Of a stretch of 64,000 nt of DNA, positions 46,499 to 57,961 are shown piece after piece; the stretch's first letter is position 1, and every line of letters starts with the position of its first letter. The DNA comes from Choristoneura fumiferana. Its lineage: Eukaryota > Arthropoda > Insecta > Lepidoptera > Tortricidae. The DNA is taken from positions 926,937-990,936 of the forward strand of contig NC_133477.1 of assembly GCF_025370935.1 (NCBI RefSeq), read 5' to 3'. The position numbers and the translations under genes are program-made. The notes beneath the pieces are model-generated. The model was not told where the DNA came from. It did no database searches and worked only from the letters and a program-made list of their open reading frames with translations.

Positions 46499-48783
46499 TT
46501 TATTTACATATATTCGATACACATAAAAATACATTACATTACATACATTAGATTTTTCAACGTTGTATGTATACAGACTCCTCTATTTTCAGTTTTCTAC
46601 AGTCTGTTCAATATAGGAATGGACAGAAGGAAAATAGGCTCTTTATAATGCACGCTTTAGGAAGTCATTTAATAAATTGCATTTTTTTAGTATACGGTCT
46701 AAACTTAATTCTAATTAAAATATCGAAGACGTCAATATCAGTTTCAATTATTCGTTAACTAGCTGTTGGCCGCGACTCCGTTCACGTAGAATTCGTTTAT
46801 TGCTATCCCGCGGGAACTATGCAATTTTTCAGGATAAAAACTATTCAATGTCCTTCCCCAGGACTTGCACTATCCGTATACCGAATTGCACCTAAATCGT
46901 TTCAGCGGTTAAGACATGAAGTGGTAGGTAACAAACAAACATACAGACTTACAACTTACCACTTTACTTTAAAAAACACTCACTCACTTTACTTACAACT
47001 TTAATTTAAAAAACAGTAAATGCCTTTCCTATTTTGTTAAAAACAGAAACGTTTTCCTATAAAATACCTAAAGAGGCAGAGGTCAAGAACATTCTGCAGG
47101 AAACGGGACTTTTATAATATTGTTAACTCAAGAAATATTCTATACCGTCTTTTTTTTTTTATTCGACTGGATGGCAAACGAGCAAGTGGGTCTCCTGATG
47201 GTAAGAGATCACCACCGCCCATAAACATCTGCAACACCAGGGGTATTGCAGATGCGTTGCCAACCTAGAGGCCTAAGATGGGATACCTCTAGTGCCAGTA
47301 ATTTCACTTTATTTATTGTTTTAAATCGCCAGTTTGGATCAAAATGTGATGACCTTTAATCATATACGAATAGTTATCTTTTCACAACTAAAGCACGGCA
47401 CCAAATTTCATAGCAGAAATTACGAGTAGAATATTTTTAAACAGGGAATGAGAGCAGATGAGACCACGAAACACAGTTATTAAATAATGTTTAAATATAA
47501 ATCGAATTAGTATTATGTAGCAAATTACGTTATTGTGTTATTTTATACTTACAAAGTAAACAAAATTATGACTTCATCTTATTACTTCTTTTATTCATCA
47601 TCATCATTATTACGACTTCACAAAAAATGTTTAGAACCCCCCTGCCTCTGTGACCTTTTAGAGTCCAATGTTATCCCGAATGCACTATAATCAGTTTACC
47701 GTATTTGTGAGTACATAACGACGAGCTAAGTTTGCACCTCGCATTTAGCAAGAGCAGTTCAAAAATTTAAATTCAACAAATAGGAGACGAGAATATTGGC
47801 ATCAGCAGCTTTTAAACTTTGTCACCGAAACGCGTCTTATGAATATTAGTCTCCTATTTGTTGAATTTTAAATTTTTGACCTGTTCTTGTTAAACGCGAG
47901 GTGCAAACTTAGCTTGGTCGTGTTATAAAATGCTTTGTATGCGACACTGAAAAACACCGACTGAATACAGAATTTGGCCACATATATTGCTGATTTTTGA
48001 TAGGAAGTACCCTCTTGGAACATTTGGATATTTAGGCAAATAGTAGGACAATGTATGATACATTCTGACGAAAAATTTAGAGGTGTCACAGGGCGGCGGG
48101 GAGCTGGCGCTGCAAGAGCGCAGTCAGCGGTATCGCAATTTAAAAAAAAATAGTTTAGCTTTTACATATATACAAATTTACTCGCAAATGTGATGAAAAA
48201 CATTGTATGTCGCACGGGCGGACTAACAATTACGAATATCGACTCATTAGAATTTCAAATAGACTCACGTTCGTAAATCCTTATTTACCGCCTTTAAGAC
48301 ACAATTAAGTTTGACAAAAACAGTACAATAGTGACAGGTTGCTAGCCTGTCGCCTACGGTATACCTTAACCTATATCCTCAGTCGCCTCTTTACGACATT
48401 CCACGGAAGAAATGGAGAGATGTAATTCTAACCCGACACCACACGGGTGATAATTTATTTATGCTTAATCTACAAGTAAAAAGTAACTTAGTATTCATTC
48501 CAAAATTTTGAGTACCTAAATATACTGAGTGGCAAAAAAATGTGGCCCTCAAATGTATGCAGTAATAGGTAATTTTGTATGTAGAGGGCCAAATTTTGTG
48601 CCGCTGAGTATAGATGCAGAGGTAAGGGGACAAGTCAATTTTATGGTTATAGAACAAATTTTTCAAAGAAATGTTTAAAATGCAGGTTAAAGGTGACTGA
48701 TTTTAATCTATTCATTGAACGCCATATGAAATGCCTAAATAGTTCAGTTGAGTTTACTTACTTCATAACAAACCTTTAGTTAG
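45273..48783. repeat. Duplicated block, copy B, left of BEL
   Basis: Starts at the edge of the gap and mirrors 20153-23718 in order and orientation, ending at the same target site (GTTAG) before the BEL element. It holds the frameshifted copy of gig exon 3, a GA run at about 46457-46493 and the same small elements. Confidence 0.95.
46150..46403 (-). pseudogene. gig: gig exon 3, second copy, frameshifted
   Basis: This copy is nearly identical to 21023-21277 but one base shorter. A G run has six Gs here against seven in copy A, in the codons after HARSPP, so the frame breaks partway through the exon. Both splice sites are kept. It lies inside the second copy of a 10-kb block that begins at the assembly gap. 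It is therefore more likely a duplicate haplotype contig with a homopolymer error than a true pseudo-exon. A real duplicated exon cannot be excluded from sequence alone. Confidence 0.8.
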
Positions 48784-49310
48784 TGTGGCACGATGCCCGA
48801 GAGATATGACGAAAAACGAAACTATGAATGGACTGATTTCCAACAATGATGATTTCTAACGTGTGTTTCCCAATTCAGGATTTAATTAAGGCACAGTTTA
48901 CATGAAACATTCGATTGCGGTCGCGCTCACCTGTTCTCCTGAAGCAGCAGAGGTCCGAGCAGGCACTTAGAGTTAAATCCAGAGCTGGGCCCAGTGTAGA
49001 TCCTTCTCTCGCCGCTAAACTCCACAAGCTCACTCCACACACAGCACGAACGCAATCTCAATCGTTCTTTAACTCCAATGATGCTACTTTAGATACTTTG
49101 AAAATAGTTCGCGAACACCTTGGTTGAGGGTTCCGTAGAAACGAAAATACGACAGACTTAGACCGACCGACGAGAGCGACTCACACCGACTTACTCGGTT
49201 CGAATCCAAAAGCTAACTGTCAAAATCAAAAGCCAATTCAAATGTCAGATGACAGTCAATTGGACAGCTATATTGTACCAACTTAAAAATACGATCGATA
49301 CGATTGAACA
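48784..49310 (-). repeat. BEL copy 2, left LTR (3' LTR of element)
   Basis: 527 bp, ending CA at 49310 on the plus strand, so TG on the element's own strand. Identical to the right LTR at 55027-55553 over the whole length that I compared. Confidence 0.96.
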
Positions 49311-49507
49311 TTCCGCCCACCTAAATCCGGCGGTATACCGGGATGTACCGCGGCATTTACCACGAGAACGATAACTACGAACCACAGAAGGTGGTTACTC
49401 GAGACGAGATTATGAATATCTTAATGCTAACAAATAATACGAACTAATTACGATAAGTTACACTACCTTACGTTGGTGAAAGCAGTGTAAGCGAGAATTA
49501 AGTTAAG

Positions 49508-52500
49508 CTAAATGTCTGTTGCCAAAGGCAAAGGACATATCTTCGCGAGAGGCCTTTTGTACTGACCAGCTGCAGTCTTTACGGTTACCACTCGACAAAT
49601 ACCATCTGCACCGGGATGCAGAGCGACAATACGACCTAATGGCCAATGAAGTGGACTCAATAGTTCGTTAACGATGAGTACCATAGTTCCTACAGTAATA
49701 TTGGAATTACACTTGTCCCACTTAGCCTTTTGCTGTAGCGTGTGCATGTATTCACGATGCCACCGATACCAAAAATCTTGGTGCATCTTTTGTATGAGTT
49801 TCCAACGCTGTAGAACGCCAAGATTTGAATCAACGAAATTTTCTTCTGGCATGATCGACAGAGGCTCCAGAGTAAGAAAATGCCCCGGGGTTAAGGCTGA
49901 GAGGTCATTAGCGTCCGAGCTAAGGGGTGTCAGAGGGCGCGAATTTAGCATCGCCTCGATCTGGGCTAACACAGTGTAGAACTCTTCGAAAGTGAGCCGT
50001 TGGGAACCGATAACGCGAGCCAAGTGGGTCTTTACCGATTTGATCCCGGCCTCGGCCAGACCATTGAAATGGGGACTGCCAGCAGGGCTAAACGAAAACT
50101 TAATCTCCTCCGATCCCGCGGCCTTTTCCATAATAGAACCGAGATAGTTGCTGGCACCAACGAAATTACGACCTTGGTCTGAAACAAGATGGCTACAACG
50201 ACCACGACGCGCGATAAACCTCCGCAGTGCAGCTAAGAAAGCTTCCGACGACAATTCAGAGGCCAATTCGATATGGATCGCCTTCGTGCTGGTACAGACG
50301 AAAACGCAAATGTAGCCCTTAAAGCTCTTAGCACCGCGGCCACGCCCAAGGGCAATGTGATAGGGTCCACCGTAATCGACGACAGAGCTCGAAAAAGGTT
50401 TGATTTGGTTTACCCTATACGAAGGCAAATTACCCATGAGTGGGACGGGAGCGAGGTGCGGACGAACACGAAAACATTTAAGGCAACTCGAGATGACGGA
50501 GTGAATAGCGCGTTTACACGATAGAATCCAGAAGTGTCGAGAGAGAAGATTTTTAAGAGTCTGTGCACCGGGGTGCATGAAGCGGGTATGGTACTCGCTA
50601 ATTAGAAGATAAGTGAGGCGATGTGACCGAGGTAACAGCAATGGATATTTAACATCGAATCCAACCTTAGAGTTGGCAAGGCGACCGCCCACCCTGAGAA
50701 GACCTACTTCATCGATAAACGGTGACAGTTTTCTTAAACTTCTTGGAAGTGAGTTGGGAGAGCCCTTCTTCAAGTGCTCAATCTCCGACGAAAACACACT
50801 CTCCTGAACTGACTTTAATAAAAATCTAAACGCCCTATGTAGCTCCGACGTTTTTATAGGTCCGCTAACACGATTTCCGGGGGAAGATTGTCTCGAATTA
50901 TCAATGAACCGAAAGCAATACGATAAAGTTCGCTTCAACGTTGAAAGCGACGAGAATTTGTTCAATAACGATTCGACGAGAGTAGGTTCGTTAGCAACGA
51001 CAAGGGTAAAGATTCGCTGCTCCTCTTGTAGGTCCGAATTCGAAAACGATAGCGTACTGGTAGCTGGCCATTTGTCCTTGCGATCTGCGAGCCACGAAGG
51101 GCCACTCCACCACATATCATGATTGACGAGATCAGTGGGCAATAGACCGCGCGAGCCGCAGTCTGCGGGATTCGAGTGGGTTCCGACGTGCCTCCATCGG
51201 TCAGGCGAAATAATGTCGTGAATGTGGCTAACGCGATTTGCCACGAACGTTTTCCATTTCGATGGGCACGATTTTATCCACGACAAAACGACACTAGAAT
51301 CCGACCAGGCGAAAATTTCGTCGACGGAGTAGAATGGTTTCAATGCTTCGGTGGTAGAATGCATAAGATCGGAGAGAAGAACGGCAGCTTGCAGTTCCAA
51401 TCTTGGAATAGACTGCTTACGAAGAGGCGCGACTCTTGACTTCGCACAGCAAAGGACGACTGAGCATGATCCATGGCAGTCTACGAAACGACAGTAAACT
51501 ACTGCACAGTAGCCACGCTCAGAGGCATCTCCAAAGCCGTGGAGTTGTAGCGAAACGAAAGGGCCAACGATACGACGAGGAATGGACACTGACGCCAACG
51601 ACGGCAGTTCAGCTTTAAGACGCCGCCACTCTGAAGCGATATCAGAAGGCGCGTCGTCGTCCCAAGCAACGCCAGCGGTCCAAAGTAGCTGCATAATGTA
51701 TTTGGCGTAAAACGTCAGCGGACCGAGGAAACCCAAAGGGTCATAAATGCGAGCAATTTCTGACAAAATTGTACGCTTTGTACAACGACAGTCACTAGAC
51801 TTAGCAACCCGAAAACGAAAGGAATCAGACCGAGGCTGCCACAAGAGCCCTAATATTTTGAGCGAGACGTCCGATAGTTCTTCAAAATTCTTTAGCTCTT
51901 CAGAGTACAAATCCGACAGTGGTAGGCTATCAAGAAAGGTCCCACTGTTGGAAGTCCATTTCCTAAGATGGAAACCTCCCGACGACAGTATTTTTGTGAG
52001 CTCAGATTGAAGCGAGAGAGCTTGCTCAACAGAGTCCGCTCCTGTGACGACGTCATCAACATAAATATCACGAGCAAGAACAGCGGCACCAGCAGGATAT
52101 TCATCAGCGGAATCCTGAGCAAGTTGAGCCATTGTTCGAAGAGCCTGAAACGGAGCAGAGGACACGCCGTACGTAACAGTTAACAAACGATAATCACGCA
52201 CGGGTCCAGCAGGAGAGGGCCTCCATAGGATACGCTGGTAATCAGCGTCCTCTTCAGGTACTAATATTTGCCTGTACATTTGCTGCACATCGCCTGTGAA
52301 TACCACGGCATGCCAACGAAAGCGCATTAGTAAATCGAAAATGTTAGCCTGAAGTTTAGGACCAGCGAGAAGGGTGTCGTTCAACGAAATACCTTTACCA
52401 TCTTTCGCGCTGGCGTCGAAGACAACACGAAGAGGTGTGGTAACTGAAGCACGCTGAATACCGTGATGAGGTATGTAATTGAACTGACCGACAACAGCAG

Positions 52501-54697
52501 TAGGAGGATCCACCTCCTCGAGATGACCACGGGACTCATAGTCCTCCATGAAACTGACATACGACTTCTTGAACTCAAGATTACAATTGAGCTTACGCTC
52601 CAACGATAAAAATCGCTTAAGCGCGATTTCGCGAGAATTATGAAAAAGAGGTTTATTTGTAGGGTCTACAAAAGGTAAAGGGACCACAAACCTACCTTTT
52701 TCATTACGAGAATGGTTACTAACGAAATAATCTTCGCAAAGTTGGTCCTCCTTCGACAAAAAACATTTAACAGGAGAACTAATATTTTCTAATTCCCAAA
52801 ACTTTTTTATGGAATTATCCAACGACAACATTGGCGAATGATTCGAAACGAAAAGGCAGTTATTATTCCTGCAACGATCGACAGTGTTTGTAGTGAGTCG
52901 ACTGGTGTCACACTCACCCATAACGATCCATCCAAAAATAGAATTAAATGCTCGGGGTTGCCCAGGCATCCCTCGCTTAAGACCAGGTAATAGCGAAGAC
53001 GAGAAAATATCTGCATTCAGCAGCATATCTATTGGTCCAGGTAGAGCGAAGTCTGGATCCGCAAGCCGAAGATTTGATATATGAGACCACCTCAACGAGT
53101 CGACAGATTGGGTAGGTTGGTCAGCACATATCGACGACAGAACGAGAGCTTCTAATTTAATATTAGACGACAAATATTTATTACCAGCTGGCTTTATTTC
53201 ACACGATAGTGAACCGAGTGGTTGAGCGACAGAATTTCCAATTCCATTTACGGAATGATAACCACGACAAATATTGAGTCCCAGCCTTTTAGCGCAGGAT
53301 TCAGTTATGAAATTACAGGCGCTAGCACAATCGAGAAGTGCACGCACTGATTTAAAATTACCATGACCATCTCTAATTTCAATCCTAGCAGTTGAAAATA
53401 AAACTGTACATTCACCAGGCAGCGAAGTCAAAACTGTATGACTACTACCCGGATTACCAGAGTTATGTGGCACACTGCCTTCCACTGAAGGGGGAGTTGG
53501 AGGAATTGACTGACCTGGTTTAGTGAAATGTAAGGATGTGTGATGCGAACACTGGCACACACTACAACGAGAGGCACGACAAGTTTTTACGCGATGTGCG
53601 TTCGAAAAACATAGGATACACAAACCTTTTTCTTTTACAAAATCGAAACGACATTTCGGATCAATATTCAGAAAATCCTTACAAGCGGTAAGACTGTGCT
53701 GGCCACTACAAAAGTTACAAGTCTGAGAAGAAACGACAAACGATGCTTTATTCTTGCTCACACCATTATGAACATGTTTGTTTATACCTACTTTTCGATT
53801 TACTACGACGGAGTTATTAGTAGTAGGCAAAGACGAAATATTCGATAAGTTAAGCGCTTTGTATTGTTTTTCTATGAAAGCTTGAACATCACTGAACTCT
53901 GGGATGTCGTCACTATTATGCTCAAGTTGAAATGCTTCTCGAGTGCATTTATCTAGTTTAGACCACAACAAATGAAAGAGCATAAAGTTCTTGTCTGGTA
54001 AGCTATATTTATTCAATACCGATAAATTTTCCGAGAAAGTTCTATAAACACGTTCAAGATCACTAGCAGATTTTGTTTTAATTGGTTCACAAGACAATAA
54101 CTTTTCATAATAATGTGTAGCAATTTGTCGCTTCTTATCATAATATTTACATAAACAATTATATGCATCTAGGTAACTTTCTTGGGTAAGTGGGTAGTTT
54201 TTTATTAATTCATAAGCGGTACCTTGCACGCTCGACAAAAGGTAGTGCAACTTTTCGACTTCCGAGATATTCCGCTTATGAATTAGAGAATTAAACAACT
54301 GTATAAAACTCACCCAATTCTCCAAAGTTCCATCAAATGGTTTTATAAAAACCTTAGGCAATTTAGCCGTCACTGCCTCACCAACACAAGGTTTGGATTC
54401 ACATTTTTGCGATACTAATCTTTGGCGCAATTTATATTTAATATCGGAAACTTTAGTCTCAAACTCAAAAGTTATTTTCATTTCATTCTTCCACGCGGAC
54501 GGTTCTAAGGACGACAAAACTTTCCGTTGCGCGTCATGAAACTGTTCCGATATTTCATTTAAATCACTCTCACAAAATCCCAACATGTCCGTTCTCGCAA
54601 TAAATTCAACACGCATAATTGCATAGTCGCGCGCGATTTTATTGTTGTCAACGTCAACTTCACACTCGCGATCAAACGTTTCATCATGATCTGTCAT
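49508..54697 (-). CDS. BEL/Pao gag-pol polyprotein, intact
   Basis: The polyprotein has 1,729 residues. Domains in order: a gag-like DUF1759-type region (about 113-285, with FIKPFDGTLENW); three Cys/His clusters resembling zinc knuckles (327-390); an aspartic protease with LLDCAS (about 454-459); reverse transcriptase (about 740-900) with TGDVQQMY and the YVDD catalytic box at 879-882; RNase H (about 1052-1190, GDASE and SDSSVVLSW); an integrase HHCC finger (H1370, H1375, C1405, C1408); the integrase core with D1441, D1507 and E1549; and a C-terminal DUF5641-like domain. Gag and pol share one frame, as is usual in BEL. No envelope gene is seen. Confidence 0.97.
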   Translation of the reverse strand: MTDHDETFDRECEVDVDNNKIARDYAIMRVEFIARTDMLGFCESDLNEISEQFHDAQRKVLSSLEPSAWKNEMKITFEFETKVSDIKYKLRQRLVSQKCESKPCVGEAVTAKLPKVFIKPFDGTLENWVSFIQLFNSLIHKRNISEVEKLHYLLSSVQGTAYELIKNYPLTQESYLDAYNCLCKYYDKKRQIATHYYEKLLSCEPIKTKSASDLERVYRTFSENLSVLNKYSLPDKNFMLFHLLWSKLDKCTREAFQLEHNSDDIPEFSDVQAFIEKQYKALNLSNISSLPTTNNSVVVNRKVGINKHVHNGVSKNKASFVVSSQTCNFCSGQHSLTACKDFLNIDPKCRFDFVKEKGLCILCFSNAHRVKTCRASRCSVCQCSHHTSLHFTKPGQSIPPTPPSVEGSVPHNSGNPGSSHTVLTSLPGECTVLFSTARIEIRDGHGNFKSVRALLDCASACNFITESCAKRLGLNICRGYHSVNGIGNSVAQPLGSLSCEIKPAGNKYLSSNIKLEALVLSSICADQPTQSVDSLRWSHISNLRLADPDFALPGPIDMLLNADIFSSSLLPGLKRGMPGQPRAFNSIFGWIVMGECDTSRLTTNTVDRCRNNNCLFVSNHSPMLSLDNSIKKFWELENISSPVKCFLSKEDQLCEDYFVSNHSRNEKGRFVVPLPFVDPTNKPLFHNSREIALKRFLSLERKLNCNLEFKKSYVSFMEDYESRGHLEEVDPPTAVVGQFNYIPHHGIQRASVTTPLRVVFDASAKDGKGISLNDTLLAGPKLQANIFDLLMRFRWHAVVFTGDVQQMYRQILVPEEDADYQRILWRPSPAGPVRDYRLLTVTYGVSSAPFQALRTMAQLAQDSADEYPAGAAVLARDIYVDDVVTGADSVEQALSLQSELTKILSSGGFHLRKWTSNSGTFLDSLPLSDLYSEELKNFEELSDVSLKILGLLWQPRSDSFRFRVAKSSDCRCTKRTILSEIARIYDPLGFLGPLTFYAKYIMQLLWTAGVAWDDDAPSDIASEWRRLKAELPSLASVSIPRRIVGPFVSLQLHGFGDASERGYCAVVYCRFVDCHGSCSVVLCCAKSRVAPLRKQSIPRLELQAAVLLSDLMHSTTEALKPFYSVDEIFAWSDSSVVLSWIKSCPSKWKTFVANRVSHIHDIISPDRWRHVGTHSNPADCGSRGLLPTDLVNHDMWWSGPSWLADRKDKWPATSTLSFSNSDLQEEQRIFTLVVANEPTLVESLLNKFSSLSTLKRTLSYCFRFIDNSRQSSPGNRVSGPIKTSELHRAFRFLLKSVQESVFSSEIEHLKKGSPNSLPRSLRKLSPFIDEVGLLRVGGRLANSKVGFDVKYPLLLPRSHRLTYLLISEYHTRFMHPGAQTLKNLLSRHFWILSCKRAIHSVISSCLKCFRVRPHLAPVPLMGNLPSYRVNQIKPFSSSVVDYGGPYHIALGRGRGAKSFKGYICVFVCTSTKAIHIELASELSSEAFLAALRRFIARRGRCSHLVSDQGRNFVGASNYLGSIMEKAAGSEEIKFSFSPAGSPHFNGLAEAGIKSVKTHLARVIGSQRLTFEEFYTVLAQIEAMLNSRPLTPLSSDANDLSALTPGHFLTLEPLSIMPEENFVDSNLGVLQRWKLIQKMHQDFWYRWHREYMHTLQQKAKWDKCNSNITVGTMVLIVNELLSPLHWPLGRIVALHPGADGICRVVTVKTAAGQYKRPLAKICPLPLATDI

Positions 54698-55026
54698 TTC
54701 AAACGATATAGATTAGACAGTTCAAACGAAAATTTAAATAATATCGATTCGTGAAATACCAATATAACGAAATAACCGATAATTTAAAACAACATTATTT
54801 AGTCTATGGTAAGAAGTTGTGTACCACCCTTACGAACGAAAACGACAAGAAAAAGATGGCCGTGCAATTTACAACAAGTTAACACGTAAAATCTCAACCA
54901 AGGTATCGTTTCAAACTACCCTCAACACAAAAAATAAAAATAAAAATCACTAAAATCGTAGAAAAACACGTAAGAAATCGCGAAAAAAGGCACTTTTCAA
55001 TAAAATCCGGTCGAATGATCAAAAAA

Positions 55027-55553
55027 TGTGGCACGATGCCCGAGAGATATGACGAAAAACGAAACTATGAATGGACTGATTTCCAACAATGATGATTTCT
55101 AACGTGTGTTTCCCAATTCAGGATTTAATTAAGGCACAGTTTACATGAAACATTCGATTGCGGTCGCGCTCACCTGTTCTCCTGAAGCAGCAGAGGTCCG
55201 AGCAGGCACTTAGAGTTAAATCCAGAGCTGGGCCCAGTGTAGATCCTTCTCTCGCCGCTAAACTCCACAAGCTCACTCCACACACAGCACGAACGCAATC
55301 TCAATCGTTCTTTAACTCCAATGATGCTACTTTAGATACTTTGAAAATAGTTCGCGAACACCTTGGTTGAGGGTTCCGTAGAAACGAAAATACGACAGAC
55401 TTAGACCGACCGACGAGAGCGACTCACACCGACTTACTCGGTTCGAATCCAAAAGCTAACTGTCAAAATCAAAAGCCAATTCAAATGTCAGATGACAGTC
55501 AATTGGACAGCTATATTGTACCAACTTAAAAATACGATCGATACGATTGAACA
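55027..55553 (-). repeat. BEL copy 2, right LTR (5' LTR of element)
   Basis: 527 bp. The element's promoter should lie here. The bases just inside it (TTTTTTGATCATTCGACC on the element strand) are where the primer binding site should be, but I could not match them to a tRNA. Confidence 0.96.
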
Positions 55554-55769
55554 GTTAGGATACTTTCAGTTGTCACTGAATCTTCAAATTTTGTATAAAG
55601 GTAGCTCTTATAGGCCTTATAGCACCATTAATTAGAAAAGTTTTATAAATCTTTTTTTTTGTCTACCTCTACATCAGTAACCATCTAAAATGACCTTACC
55701 CTACATACATTTTTTAGACAAATAGATGCCAAAGATTAATATTAAGTATTTATTACTACTAAGATATAA

Positions 55770-55935
55770 GCTCAATAAACCTGCAGCCTGCACAAACCTG
55801 CGAAGCAATTCAATGGTGTGTGTGAAGTTCCCAATCCGCACTGGGCCCGCGTGGGAACTACGGCCCAAGCCCTCTCATTCCGAGAGGAGGCCTGTGCCCA
55901 GCAGTGGGACGTATATAGGCTGGGATGATGATGAT
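55770..55935 (+). repeat. Dispersed repeat ending in ATGATGATGAT
   Basis: CCAATCCGCACTGGGCCCGC and GCCCAGCAGTGGGACGTATA followed by an ATGATGATG tail. Partial relatives lie at 17920-18045 and 20019-20130. The tail resembles RTE LINE ends, so it may be a non-autonomous partner. Confidence 0.65.
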
Positions 55936-55964
55936 AAGCTCAATAAATAAATAAAAAAACAGGG

Positions 55965-56735
55965 CAAGTGCGAGCCGGACTCGCGCACCGAGGGTTCCAT
56001 ACACATTTATAGGTATGTAAGTAAACGGGAATCATGTCTTGAAGATATTTCTCGTTTTTTCCGAGTGGTTTAATACATCCAGTGTATGCAGAGCCCTACT
56101 CTTAAGCAAAATGTACGCAGTGTGGGGTCAGATTATATTGGTCAATGATATTTACAGACAGACAAAAAAATCAAGATTAGATTAGATTTTATTTTCTATT
56201 TCTATTTTAATCAAGATTTTCAGACTTTTCTAGTTGGTTGTGTTATAATAGCTACCTTCATACCAAATTTCAAGATTCTGAGTTCACGGGAAGTACCCTG
56301 TAGGTTTTGATTCCCTTGCGAATTTCGAAAATTTGCAGCATAAACGGCTGCATCTTTTGATTGCGTTGGCTTAGATTTTTTCTCAGCTCCAAGGGACAGT
56401 AGATCTCAGTATTTAAAATAAATTTCAGCTTTATACCTCCCTTGACACATTCTCGAGAAAAAGGGTCTTGACAGACAGACAGACAAAAAGTGATCCTATA
56501 AGGCAGGGTTTCTTAAAGTGTGGTCCACGGACCCCTTAGGGGTCTGTAGCATGTTTTTCAGGGGTCCGCAGTAGATCAGTCTATAAACATATTTATTGGG
56601 CATTTTCCAAAAACATTCTTTGACGGGGGTCCGTGGAATTGTTTAAACTGTGAAAGTGGTCCGTGACTGCAAAAAGTTTAAGAAACCCTGCTATAAGGGT
56701 TCCGTTTTTCCCTTTTGAGGTACAGAACCCTAAAA
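55965..56735 (+). repeat. AGGGTTCC dispersed repeat
   Basis: A long dispersed repeat starting near GTGCGAGCCGGACTCGCGCA and ending GGTTCCGTTTTTCCCTTTTG...AACCCTAAAA, with GACAGACAGAC before the end. Related copies or parts lie at about 170-580, 17690-17800 and 59620-60235. This copy holds the hAT MITE at 56504-56690. Its class is uncertain. Confidence 0.7.
56504..56690. mobile_element. hAT-type MITE with perfect 8-bp target duplication
   Basis: 187 bp with ends CAGGGTTTCTTAAA and its complement, flanked by CTATAAGG at 56496-56503 and 56691-56698. It is inserted inside a longer dispersed repeat (the AGGGTTCCGTTTTT family), whose sequence is restored when the MITE is removed. Confidence 0.93.
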
Positions 56736-57745
56736 CTCAACATAACTTAGTGTAACACATTGACTATTTTATAAAATGAATTGATTGAACACAAAAGCTG
56801 CATTCTCAAGTGCAATGTTTATTAATTATTTTGTATTTACAGATTTGATGATTGATCTATCGTTATTCAGTTCTTTGTTTAATCTGTTACATCCAAAAAT
56901 ATTAGTGTATCACTTCAAAATGGCTGCAGAATATGTAGGCATTATTTGGTAATCTGTTTTTGTTGTGTTTGTAATAGTCCGGACAAGGGTTGTTTAAGAG
57001 CAATTTATTATAGTCCTGTGCAAAGCTGGGGCAGACAGCCAGTACGTAAATAATAAGCATTTGCCCTGTGAGGAAACTTTTTTCATACAGCTAAGGAAAC
57101 CTTCTCATTGTATTACTTCTCATATGTAAACATTTTAATCTAATAAAAATTTAAGTCTTTTTTTAAGTTTTATTTTTGTATAACTAATTCTAAATCAATC
57201 ATCAAACAAACAAGCAGCAGGTTAAATAAAATAAAAATGTAATGCATAATATTATTGTTAAATGAGGGTATGTTAAAAATACAAAACAAAATTCATTAAT
57301 AATCAGTTACAACAATGCCGTCAGTACACACGGCACACAAGCATGTCTAAAATTATCAACATCAATTATGTGGCTCGGCCGCTGTTCTGTGTGTGATTAG
57401 GTTGTAAACAACGCCAGCTATTGCATCAGAATGTTGTGGTTCCTGAATAGTTTTACTACAAGGCGTAACAAAGTGATGCTGCAACTAACTAACTAACTAG
57501 TGCTATAATTAACTCCAACTAGTAATAAGAAACTATTGATTTTCACAGGGTGCATTTAATTTTAGTCAACTTGCAGGGTACACTTTTATTGTAATTATAA
57601 CAGTAGTTATACATTTAGATGGCAAACAAAGCCACAGTCAAGCGAGTATAGCTTCAACAGCAGCGAAAAACTCGCTAAAAATTGCCAAGTACCGCCAAAT
57701 GACGGTACTCGGAATTAGTGGTTTGTTGGGGTGTGTGGAGGGTAC

Positions 57746-57879
57746 CTGTTGTACGCGCGTGGTCCGCACGCGCTCGCCGAGGTCGCGCAGCGCGCGCAGG
57801 CGACGCGCCGGCGCCTCCGCGCGCAGCTCACGCTCCAGCTCCGCCGACACCACCAGCTCCAGCCCGGCCGGCAGCGGCG
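57746..57879 (-). CDS. gig: gig exon 2
   Basis: The acceptor GTTGCAG lies just above 57879 and the donor GTACC just below 57746. The exon completes the codon split by intron 1 and adds 44 codons (about residues 25-69). It reads LELVVSAELERELR, corresponding to human EFIITAEILRELS, then an arginine-rich helix. It ends in phase 0, which exon 3 requires. Confidence 0.88.
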
Positions 57880-57961
57880 CTGCAACACAGCAGAACACAC
57901 GCGTCAGTCGCCGCGCCCGCAAGTCTAGCCTAGCCGGCCTGGCCCGGCGCGGGGCACTCAC

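Larger units (their letters stand above)
48784..55553 (-). mobile_element. Complete Pao/BEL LTR retrotransposon (copy 2)
   Basis: The 6,770-bp element lies in gig intron 2, in the same orientation as gig. It has two 527-bp LTRs that match base for base in my comparison, TG...CA ends, and a perfect 5-bp target duplication GTTAG (48779-48783 and 55554-55558). A purine tract rich in AGGTGGGCGGAA abuts the 3' LTR, and one intact gag-pol frame runs between the LTRs. Identical LTRs mean a very recent insertion. Every part needed for movement appears present. Confidence 0.97.
55554..57745. other. gig intron 2, upstream part
   Basis: Unique AT-rich sequence plus the dispersed repeats at 55770-55935 and 55965-56735. 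From 56740 to 57700 I see no gene or repeat. Confidence 0.6.
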
